Positions 23,518-34,700 of a stretch of DNA of 64,000 nt are shown here, in pieces. Below the pieces are notes generated by a model. The model did no database searches, was not told the DNA's origin, and saw nothing but the letters and a program-made list of their open reading frames with translations. The position numbers and the translations under genes are program-made. How positions within the stretch are numbered: position 1 is the first letter of the stretch; every line of letters begins with the position of its first letter. Source of the stretch: Rotaria macrura (Eukaryota; Rotifera; Eurotatoria; Philodinida; Philodinidae); NCBI GenBank assembly GCA_900239685.1, contig OENT01000190.1, positions 62,001 to 126,000 of the forward strand, written 5' to 3'.

Positions 23518-25275
23518 ATTCGTAGTTACAGTATTTTTTAAACATGAAGTTTACCCGGACAACTGTAATATAACAAGAAAAACAACGAAACTGATTTTGG
23601 ATATCTCATTGGCTCAATACTCGAAATTTAATATCCTTTTCAATATAAAACATCTATTTTACATTGATCTGCTTAGTAAGTTTACCTTTTTAGAAGTTGC
23701 TTCGTAGAATATTTACGTGTATAAAGTGATTTATAGTGTTTATTATTCTTTATATAGAAAAACGTTTATGAAAATAACGAAAATTTAATAAAAAAGGGAA
23801 CATGTTTATTCACAGGAATACTTTAACCCACAAAAGATATTCATATGACTGTTAATAAACAATTTCTTATAAACATATACTTCATTCTGTATCAAATGTC
23901 TGTGAAAACAATTAGGAATGAGAATCATAGCATATTGCTTGTTGTTTTGTGCAATTAGAAACAAACGGTAAAAATTGTTGTGGCTATCTTTTGTACTAGA
24001 TCATAACACTGTTAAACTCAACTTTAGTGATCTAGAAAAATGTCTCATACAGCATGAGAGAATGAACTTGTTGATTCCCGATGTACCTAACAAACTGAAA
24101 GGAATCAGATCATAAATTTTCTTTGACGAAGGTTTCCAATCTTTTAAAAGATTCATGCTTCTATGCAAATTATCAATGTATCAATTTAAGTGATACATGA
24201 TTGTTTTTTTTCGTATAAATAGCTGGATTTGATCAAAGAAATCGTTTTGAGTTTTAGCATGAGTGCTCAACTAATTTGAAGCATTTGTGACAGGTATCTC
24301 TAAACTGCTAATGAGTACGTCTTCGTTAAATGGGCTAGTAACATCGAATGTATCTCTAAATAACTGTTCTTAGTTAAAATAATAGTAATAGATGTGAGAG
24401 AACACTCAACACTTTCTTCATCATAGATCGAAGCTTAGATATTATTTGAAATAATTATCTAAAGAAATAGTCGTCAATCGATTGAATCAAGATTGATAAC
24501 AAGTGCCTGGTTGAGATGAAATATGTTGATCTGATTATTGGATTAATTCAGTCAGTATATAGGATATTACAATGATTCAATTTTGTGCAGAGCATGATGA
24601 TGCAATAGAGAAAGTATAATAATCGAGAAATAAATTTTGATTCAAACATCATAAATATTTGGAAGAGTGTAAATGTGAGGTGTTATTAAAGAAATGAACA
24701 GTAATCATTAAAGCTTAACTGAGACCCTCGGCGCGTATGAAAACGTGTGAAAGATGCCCAGAAAAAAACAATAAATTATTCACTATCAGAAAAATACGAT
24801 TCAGTATTATATTTTTCATTGAAATTGGGCATCATCTTGTTGTATCACAAATAAGGAAATCACTTCATCGGTTGTGTTTTTAATACGTCTTGAAATAATG
24901 ACTGCTGCTATTATTTATTTACCTGAGAAAAAACCTTTCTACGTTATTGATGACTTAGTCTATCATTATTTTACATGCATCAATATCAACACTACGTGTC
25001 GTACATCATTGAAGTATGTTTGCCCGTGCGCATCATCGTTGATTAGTTACCTGTGTTTCTTGCTTGACTTTTTTACCCCTCCTACTCATTCTGTTTGAAC
25101 AATCATGATGTTTTTAAGAAGGAAAAAACATCGATTATAAAAGCTAGTCACGCGTATTCGCGCGTTACTTCTTCGTTCTATCTTGTGTTTTTGCTTGTAT
25201 ACAACAAAAAAAGCAACGACAAGGTGATTAACGTTAAAAAAATGCAGACTATTCAAATAATAAACTTTGTATTGT
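23518..25275. other. spacer between family copies 2 and 3
   Basis: No supported gene. Reading frames at 24874-25277 are short and show no recognised domain. The right end holds the putative 5' UTR exon of copy 3. Confidence 0.45.
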
Positions 25276-25330
25276 AAGTTCTGAGAATTACTTATATCAT
25301 CTTCTTTTTGTAAATCTTTATTGTTGCAGG
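25276..25330 (+). other. likely 5' UTR intron of family copy 3
   Basis: GTAAGT at 25276 and TTGCAG ending at 25330 bound a 55-bp stretch of typical intron size for this genome. The acceptor is 6 nt before the ATG of copy 3. Copy 1 has a comparable AAG followed by seven bases before its ATG. Alternatively the acceptor is used for spliced-leader trans-splicing. Confidence 0.45.
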
Positions 25331-25336
25331 TTGTTT

Positions 25337-26026
25337 ATGAAGCACTGTTGTGTAGGTATTCTCAGTTTCACCTCTTATCTAAGTTTAATGATTTTGGGCT
25401 TCTCATTAATACCGTTCATTTTATTTCCACACAAAAGCAGCATATCAAACGAATCCTTGAAACGTAAATCAAGAAATATTAAAATTTTATAATTTATTTC
25501 ATGTTGAATATTGCTTATAGGTCCATTTCTAACCGAATTCAATATGAAATATGCCGTAACAGATATTGATTTCAGCATTATGCCAATGAACTCTGAGGAT
25601 ATGTCACTCATTTTTCAAGAAGTAAGTTTTTCTATTTCAATCTCAACAGCTATCCGCTCTATACGCATTGTATTTCAGTTCAAAGAACAAACTCATGCTA
25701 TAATAAGAGACGGTCTTCAGGTTACATCAATGAAAAAAGTCAACACAACCGCTGAGCTTTATCAAGAGAAATATGATAATATGATGTGTGGAAAATCGTA
25801 CAGTACATCAGAAGTCATATTGATAATGCAAATTCGTTTGCAATATCCTAATCATTTTCTATGCCAAATACCGAGCTGTGCAAGAAACCTTTTCAATATT
25901 TATCATAAGAAACTTCAGACACTGTCTTCGTTTACTGTCAAACATCGCAAAGGAGTCATCATGAAACTCACTTTATGTTCAATTGACGATTTAATCTCAA
26001 AATTTATGTCTGTACTTGATGCGTGA
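25337..26026 (+). CDS. membrane-anchored or secreted protein family copy 3 (3 exons, 191 aa)
   Basis: Third paralogue of the unrecognised family: exons 25337-25463, 25521-25621 and 25679-26026, with the same lengths and phases as copy 1 (127, 101 and 348 nt). The N-terminal hydrophobic segment runs roughly from residue 4 to 34 (CCVGILSFTSYLSLMILG region). The conserved blocks SEDMSLIFQE, MMCGKSYSTSE, CQIPSCARNLFNIYHKK and LTLCSIDD are present with all four cysteines. Exon 3 is highly similar to copy 1, whereas exons 1-2 and intron 1 are much more divergent. That uneven pattern suggests gene conversion or selection on the C-terminal domain. No function can be assigned; the family looks extracellular or lumenal. 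Confidence 0.75.
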
Positions 26027-27445
26027 ACAGTTGACATCATGGGATCATTCGTGAATCTGAAGAAAAAATTTTTCTAATGAATAATACGTCAACTGTTGAC
26101 GATTGGGACAATAAGAAGTGCCAGCGATGTTAAAAGTTATTTTTGACTGTAATATTCTATTGATATAATCATTCGGATTATAGGGTTTGTGTGTTGTCGT
26201 CTTATATGATCACTAATGCGATTGAGAGGATTTTTTTGTTTCATTTTTTTGTTCTTTTCATACTTAGACGAGAAAAAATGTACAAATTTGTTGAAATTGT
26301 AACAGTGCAGCTAAAATCTTAATGTCAGTATCTGATAAAAAAAGCTGCGTATTTCTATAAAACAGTTTTTTTCACAAACAAACAAAACAGAATGACCTTG
26401 CTATAACGCAGTTAATGGAACAAAAACAAGTACTAGAAAAAATGAATAGAAAACCTCAATGGAAGTCGACTGATTACACGAAGTACAAGTAGAATTGTTT
26501 TATTTTTTTCGAGTTGTTTACTTGTCATAGTGAATTCTTCTTCTTCTTCCAGATGCACGAGTCACGATTCAAGTCGGTCAGTCTTTCTCAGTACCTGAAT
26601 ATTATGTTCATCGGGAAAGAAACTTGACAAGATCGTGAGAATATGAGGAGTGCACATCTAAAATTCCTTTATTCAAAATTTCACAACGGTTGGATGAAAT
26701 AATATATGCGAAAAACAAGAATTAACAGCTGATCGTTGCCTTGTATGATGATTACTGATAACAGATTTATTATCTCTCGCCAGTCGTATTCAAGAATATA
26801 CGTAGTTAAATCGCAATACTAGGAATCGATGAAGTAAACAATATTGTTTTATGAGTAGAAAATTAGTATTACTTCTCTCTAGCAACGATTACAATGCAAA
26901 TAAAACATGTCAATAGAAAATGTTGTCATTTTCACATAGTTGATATGTTCGTGTTTGTTTTTCTCTACAGTAAACGCACGAGTACAAAAAATATGAATGG
27001 ATGCCTCTTATAGATGATATATTAATAAACAAGTAGGTTAAGATATACCAATCTCACCTGTCCCTACCGTTCATATGTAACGGTACTAACAGGTAGGATA
27101 CACGTTTTTTCAACATTTTTCTTTCGTTCTTTTACTATCAAGGTACGTTTTGAATTTCTGCGATAGGAATTATAATTGTAATAGAAATTCCAAAATAAAT
27201 CATACATTTACCGTTCATCTGAATCTTGCACTTCACTTTATAGAATCACTAGCATGAAAGAGTCAAATAATTCGAAATTTACACAATTAAGTTTGTTGAA
27301 CAACGTTGTCTGAGCATCTAGATTGATTAGAATATGTATTATTTTGATGTCAAATAGATATCAAGGACAGTGATTTACTTATCATGTACCTGGTTTGATA
27401 ATCTAAAAAAAATGAGATGTTTGTGTGTAAAAAAAAGTACATATA
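26027..27445. other. gene-free stretch
   Basis: No supported coding sequence between the third family copy and the hAT-type element that follows. Confidence 0.45.
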
Positions 27446-27453
27446 CTACTTAG

Positions 27454-28930
27454 CAGAGATCCGAAAATCGCAGAGTTCACTCACCTCGCCTCGCCCGCCT
27501 CGTGGCGATGCGAGGCGAGTCGAATCGCCTATACTTAGAATGTTATTTTTGATGAATAAATGGAAAATATTTAAGGATATCTTTCGATTTTATGCAGCTC
27601 TTTCTAAGCGATTCCATTTGTAGTGAAGTTTATCAAATCGGGACAATAACTTAGTGCGCATGGTGTCACAACGATCAGCTTAAAAAAGAAAACTGTATAT
27701 CTCTACAGAGTGATGAAAAAATTATCTGATGTATTCGTGATGCTAGAGGATACTTCCAAAGTTCTATTCAAATGGTAGCAGCTTATTAACACACTTAAAA
27801 GCTAGCATCATCTACTTCAACACGGAGTTTAACCTTTTCCAGCACACTTCTATCAGTCGTCAACCACAAAAAATAGAAATGTATCCCAAAGTTTATTCGC
27901 AAATTCTAATTTTTAGAGATTGTTATACTGATCATTTTGGTTTAAAAAATTGTTCAATTTTTATCAACAACTCACGATATCAGAGTCAAAGTACTAGAAA
28001 ATATCGTATGCTTGACTAGCACTATTTGCCGTTCTCCAGCATTTTGACTCGGGTAACACCTTTTCTTGATGAACATGGAACATCTGTTAACCAAAATGAT
28101 CATCAAATAAGACTTCTAAAAATATGATTCTTCAGTAAGTTGTCGAATAGCGTTGCTAATTTATTCACTGTCCAGAGGAGTACTTTATCAAACTTCAACT
28201 AAAGTCACTGGTGTTTTCTGATCTTTTCAGTGCAAACAGATATTAGAGGACTTTACGAAGTTAGATAAAATAGAGAAAACTCAAGGATTCAAATAAAGAA
28301 TTGCATAATTTTGAAAATCTAAGAACAGGGGAATTTGCATCCGATTATAGAAACCCCAAATTTATAGTTTATCTTTCGCATATAAATGTGAATTTTTATC
28401 TTTTAAATTAGTAGTAATAAGTCTAATTGATGTTATTAAACCTTTTACTGATGAATATAAACTTTGGAGTATCTCTACCATTAGAAAAAAATTAGTTCAT
28501 TTGATCATAATCCTGAGCACCGATGCAGTTTTCTTTTTGCTAGATGACCTTTAGCAAACTCTGGATACACGTATACTTAATTATTCAGTCTAGTCCGACT
28601 ACTGCACTGAGGCAGTTCTCAGAGCATTGTTTATACGTGCAGTAAAAAAATGAACGATCTTTATTTATTTGATTATCAATAATATGTTTGTTCTTTTTAC
28701 TTATTTAAATGTATAAAATGTTCTTTATTTGATTGTATAAAATAAAAAGATAGGGATTGTTATGGGTGGTTGAAAACCTGCTTAAAAATAACTATTTTAT
28801 TATAAACTCTAGGCGAGGCGAGGTGGTGACGACTCGGAGTCTGAGAAGGCGAGGCGAGGCAGAAATGAGCAACTCGCCAGCGCGATGAGGTGGTGACGAG
28901 TCGCTTTTTTGATTGACTCGCGGATCTCTG
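27454..28930. mobile_element. 1,477-bp non-autonomous hAT-type element with 8-bp target duplication
   Basis: The ends are CAGAGATCCG and CGGATCTCTG, perfect 10-bp inverted repeats. They are flanked by exact 8-bp direct repeats CTACTTAG at 27446-27453 and 28931-28938. Subterminal regions carry many GGCGAGGCGAGG/CCTCGCCTCGCC repeats in opposite orientation at the two ends (27483-27530 and 28810-28915), typical of hAT transposase-binding regions. The interior is AT-rich and shows no reading frame above about 70 codons, so a transposase is absent or decayed beyond recognition. Confidence 0.85.
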
Positions 28931-29092
28931 CTACTTAGTACTATTCATAATAAATTTTTTATAATACGAGTGCATGATCAAGCGAACCATGATCATGCAT
29001 ATCGTTGCTGTTAACTAGGATTGTGGATGATGATCATGCATTCTTGTACCTCCATCATGCCTTATAAAATTTTAACAAATGGACACGAAAGA

Positions 29093-29886
29093 GAATAATT
29101 AGAATCATCTCTAACTATGTGTTGATGGGCATGATGAAAATCGATGATTGTATAATACCAACCAATAATAATGATAAATATATACATGATTATGATTCGA
29201 TATGATAGAGGTATTACAATAATTGTACTGATTGCACATCCAATATTATTAGTGAGAATCATTAGTAGATGATGTTGTTGTACGAATTCTATTGTATATG
29301 AACTTAGATGATGTTGAATAAAAAGTTTCTTTCTATTGAGATTGAACTCTAAAGAGTATTCTTTTTATCAATAAGAAAAAATAACCATGTATAACCTATG
29401 TTGCAAGATGAAATTCACGATGCAAAAGAAACATTTTATTCAACATCATCTAAGTTCATATTCAATAGAATTCGAACAACAACATCATCTACTAATGATT
29501 CGCACTAATAATATTGAATGTGCAATCAATACAATTATTGTAATACCTCTATCATATCGAATCATACTTATGTCTAACTATGTATTGATGGGTATGATGA
29601 AAATCGATGATTGTATAATACCAACCAATAATAATGATACATATATGTATGATTATGATTCGATATGATAGAGGTATTACAATAATTGTACTGATTGCAC
29701 ACCCAATATTATTAGTGCGAATCATTAGTAGATGATGTTGTTGTACGAATTCTATTGAATATGAACTTAGATGATGTTGAACAAAAAGTTTCTTTTGCAT
29801 CGTGAATTTCATCTTGCAACATTGGTTATACATGGTTATTTTTTCTTATTGATAAAAAGAATACTCTGTAGAGTTCAATCTCAGTA
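29093..29886. repeat. three copies of one repeat in alternating orientation
   Basis: A forward unit (about 29093-29375) is followed by an inverted copy (about 29333-29576) and then another forward copy (about 29577-29886). The inverted and third copies form a palindrome centred near 29608 with arms of about 240 bp. They share sites such as ATACCTCTATCATATCGAAT and its complement. Mirrored reading frames of 93 codons occur in the arms simply because the arms are complementary. Copies are similar but not identical, so this is not a recent single event. No target duplication was identified. Confidence 0.7.
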
Positions 29887-31702
29887 GAAAAAAACTTTTT
29901 CCCAAATGAATGAATTAGTTTCAACGTACAGATAATTCTTCAATTTATATTGCCATACTTTCCAGGCTAGAGCTTGATTGCGAACATGTTTTTCGACCAA
30001 TTAAGAAAAATTTTCCACAACGAAGAAGACACGACTTCGCAATAGTAAAGTTATTAAATTTAACACGCCGTTATCATATCTCGTAGAAGCAAGACAAATA
30101 CTCAATGGGGGTACTGAAACAGTAGTCAGTAAATTAAGAATTCACAAATGACATAGTCTATCAATATTCAGTGACAATATGACAGTAGAATTCTACATTT
30201 GTTTTGTCTTTTGGACAACTGTTCTATTACGTTAATATTCTAGAAATAATATATTCACAAAAATCATTTGCAATAGTTAACAGAAAAGACTTTCTTCTCG
30301 TCAAATGTCTAGTGGTTTAATAAAATATTCTACTGAATACAATCACCAGTAGTTAACACTTTTGACGTCAACAAAGGATTCAGTAGAGCATTGAAAATGA
30401 TTTCTACATCTGTATTAAATCTTCATCTATACTTGGCTGGCAATATGAATTCCTAAGAAAAGAATTCTTAGACTAGATAGTTAATCTGCTTTTAATCTCT
30501 TTCTTTGAACAGTTTATGGTTTTTAGAGCATATCAATCGCTCAGTTGAATGTAAATCAAATATATTCTATATCAACACATTAATATACAGATGAACAATA
30601 GTACTTAAAAATAATATGTTGATGTCTGATTAGTATGTTCATTTAATTAAATGTGAAAACACTAAGTCCATAAATAAATCTCGCAACTAGAGAATATATT
30701 GTCTGTAGATGTACCCGACTAATGCTGAAAAATAAAACGTCGAGAGGGCAGCATTGAAAAAGCTTGAGTTTTCGGAGTTATCTAAGTAGTTATGTATTGT
30801 CGCATCAACACTTTCCACAAACGATCCGGTGATAATCTTATCGGTGCATCCGACCTGCCTACAGGCTTGTCCTTTGTACTGGCGATCAAAGCCGAATGAT
30901 TGTGCTCAGATTATATTAAAGCCAACCAAGCCATTCATCCACGTGTTGATTTTATTAATTGATTTTAATTTTTCCTCTTTCAAAAGAAAAACTAAAGAAT
31001 TATTTCTCATTTGATTGAAATGATTCTTCTTCCAATTTGTTTACCCATCAATATTTTAGTCTGTAGACATTTTTCGTTTTCTAACAAAGTTGTTACCACT
31101 AATGTCTATTACGATTCATGCGATTAACCGATCTGATATTCTGATATGAATATCTATGAAGTCGATCGAATTCTCTGATCATCATCATCACCATCGCGGT
31201 CTGTCTTTACGCTGTAAAATATACTGGCGACATTGTAAGATACCAGGTGTCACTGGTGTTATTATTCGATAGGTAGGTGGCTGAGGTCGATAGATAATGT
31301 GTGATTTTGCCCAATAAGAAAAACACTAGTTTGCTTATTGCTTGTCTATTTAAAAAAAAGGAAGAATGATGACTCAATTATTTAAGAAATCATTCCGTTT
31401 TCGAAGTTGAAAGCTAGTATTTAATGCTATGTATTTATTCAGTTACGAAGCTTTTTTACGAATTAACAAGACGACGAGCTAATAAAGAAGAAGATGAATA
31501 TCATCAACAATGATGGCATTTCCTTTAAAAGGAAAAATTGTTTTTCATAAAACTTTATGAATACTTATTTTTAGATATTTCTCTTTTGTTTATTCGTATG
31601 AACTTCAAATCAATGGCTTAGTGCCTGAAAAATTGTTTGCTTCTTAAAGCTAATCAACGTATTACAAAGGCAACCACTTGAAATATAATTTTTGGTATAA
31701 GT
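29887..31702. other. gene-free stretch upstream of the TMEM63 gene
   Basis: No supported gene. The promoter and any 5' UTR of the channel gene should lie toward the right end. I see no distinct regulatory motif. Confidence 0.45.
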
Positions 31703-34700
31703 ATGACGAAAACGATGCAACTAGCATCATTAGTTACTAATAAATCAATAATTATTACAAGTGCTGAATGTTCATACTTTGGTCGATTGAATACGACTAG
31801 ATACGTACTTATACGATCTTATGAGGGCATTCCTGAAAACATCATTATCAATTTGATTGTTTCAGCGGTACGTTATAATATGATATAGGAACAACGAGTA
31901 TTATTTACAAAGTTTCAGACACTCTTACTGCTATTTGTTTATTTGCGACGTCGTTTTTCGGATTCGAAAAATATTGCTGATGGAACAGAGTAAACCAATT
32001 TTGTTTCTTGAAGATAAAAAAGAATTCATTCACATAAATATTTTTAGAATATCCGCTCTTCTTTATGGTCGAAATAGTGCATCGGGAAAATTTTCTTCTC
32101 AAGTAGGTTGCGTAAGATACGAAAAGTAGATTGAGTTATTTTTTCTTTCAAGAATCCATATTTGATATTGACGATTGTTTTTTTGATTTTCCTCAGATGA
32201 GCAATTGCGACTGTTATCAATATTGCGTGGTAATGAATCATTTTATTTGTTACACGAACAATTTTTTTTGTTTTTCTAACATTGTTTGTGGTGTGACGCA
32301 CTTGATAGATCATGTTTTTTTTTTATTGAAGAACATATTCGAATTCATTAGTCATGTATTTTCATTTAGACGCCTTGGTTATGGATTCGAGACCTGTTTA
32401 AAATTAGGTATTGAACTAAATCGTCTTGACTCTTCTCTTTTCATCTGATGATCATTTTTTTAAGTGATTGGGATATATACCGAAATTGTTCACCTGACGC
32501 ATATTATTATCTTTTATTTCATACTTATTTAATTGTTTATTTACTTTTCGTGACAATATTTTCGATGACTGTCATATTGCCAGTAAATTTTCAAGGAACA
32601 CTCGGTTAGAAATATAATATCAAAGTTTCAAATGACGCCTTTTCATTTCAAGGCACAAGTGAACAAGTATTTGCTCAAACAACTATAGCTAATCTACCAT
32701 CGAAGTAAATGCTTTTTGTTTTTATTTATTTATACATTTTGAATCATATGCTTCGATATCTTTCAAGATCACCTTTACTTTGGGTTCATGCATGTACATC
32801 AATATTATTCGTAATAGCTGGCATTGTTTTAGCATACCTCTATATGAATGCGACACGATATTATGCAACGGAAGATATGGTATGTTGGTAACTAGAAAGA
32901 TTTTCTTTGTTGTTTTCTTTGAATTAAACCTTCATGTGTATTAGTATGAAGATGACGAGTCAAAAGAAAAAGTAGAGTCCACTGTTGTTATGTGATAACT
33001 TGCTATGTTGTGTTTTGATCGTTGTAAGTTCAGTCTACAATTTCTACCTTACTGTGGAATATGTGTTGTATGTCAAACAAGTAAAACCTTGAAACAGAAA
33101 TTTCGGAAGTATCAAATGTAACAGCAAACTGATCTCTTGATAAATACTTGAGTTATTAATCATTAGCAAGTTGAAGAATTAAAACAGTGTAGAAACAAAA
33201 GAGAATACATATGTAAAACTGACTATGATGCTGCAATATGATACAGCCTTAATCGAAGAGAGAAAAGCAAAGAAAGGAACGCGAAGATAATGAGATTGTC
33301 GGATGGAGAGAGTGTTTAGAGTTCGGAAATAAATATGAATGTAAAGATTAAAAAAAAATATTAGCATTCTACTCCACCGCTATTACCAATTCTAAAAGCA
33401 AAAGAGAAAGACCTATAAGCTATTGAATATTATTTACTGTTGTGTGAACTGTCGGAATTTTTTAGCTCTACGTTTTCTATTACGAGCGATACCGCTCATT
33501 CGATCTAACTAGGCATGCAACGAACCCGAACCCGAGTTCACAGTTCGGACCGAACAGTTCGGGATTCGGGTTCGTGTTTCAGTTCGGTCTTAGGGTTCGG
33601 GTTCGAGTTCGGATTCATTTCTAGTGTGGGTTTGGTTTACGCTTCTCACATTGAAAGATGGGGTAATGAGCAAAATACTTGCACGATTAAGCTCTCGTGT
33701 CCGAATTTTTCAAAATTCGAACAAAATAGATGTAAAAACGACTTCTGATTAGTTTATGTTAATTGCGCTGGAATCCTTTTGCTATCGGGTTGCTTTTGAT
33801 TTTTATCGAATCTTTCACAATAGTTTCAATCGAGATCGAACCCTATAACCGAACTCGAATCATATAGCCGAACCCGAACCTAGCACCGAAACCGAACTCG
33901 ACGAACCCGAACGTTCGGGTTCGTTGCATGCCTAGATCTAACTCTTTTTGTACAATTAGCACTAGCTCTTACAGTATTGTTATTGTTCGTAAATTCGTTC
34001 GTGAAACCTTCTCCAATTCGAAAATGATTTCGATATTATAAATTAGTTTTTAATCGGCCATGAAATATTATTCTTAAATGTTTAGGCAAGTCGAACTTTA
34101 ATGATACGAGGTATTCGGCAATCTTCATGTGATGAAGAAAAACTAAATGAATATTTTCGGTTAGTTCAAATATCTATATTTGACTAAACTATTTCTAGAA
34201 AATTTTTAGAGAAGCATATCCATCACATCAAATAACACATCTGGCATTAGCTTATAATATAGCTCGATTGCAACATGTTTATAAACGCCGGTTTGGCTTC
34301 ATAAATCTATCTAAGAATTGTATTCATTTTTTTTATTTAGTGAACTTAATCTTCGTATTTGGCAAGAAAGCAAACAAATGTTTGAAGTGACTGGTAAACG
34401 ACCTATTGTTTACAATAATCAATGTGGACAGATGTGTGGAGTACGTTCAATCGAGAATCATTTTTTCTTCCGGATTTTATTTAACAAATGAATTCTATTT
34501 ATTTATTTAGTGTTGTGCTAAAGAGGTTAATTTTACACTTTGACAATCTAAAAAAGATAAGTTTCTTGTATTATCATAGATCGATGCCATCGATTATTAT
34601 GAGAAGCTATATAATAAATATAAACATCGTGTCGAAGATGAATATTTACATGTTAGAGAAAAGAAATGTGGATTCGCCTTTATCACATTTTCAACTGCTG

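Noticed and set aside
29387..29833. Two 93-codon frames on opposite strands starting MYN-CCKMKFTMQKK
   Set aside because: They are mirror images because the DNA is a palindrome; a third copy is truncated. No signal, domain or splice support, so they are treated as part of the repeat.
32197..32275. Alternative TMEM63 exon reading [12 protein letters not shown]
   Set aside because: It requires the weaker donor GTTGCG and leaves phase 1, which cannot join the PWLW exon. The 33-bp exon with phase 0 on both sides gives a total divisible by three.
32131..32448. 105-codon frame overlapping TMEM63 exons 4-6
   Set aside because: It is a shadow that runs through two introns; the channel exons in other frames give conserved [13 protein letters not shown] and LPVNFQGT blocks.
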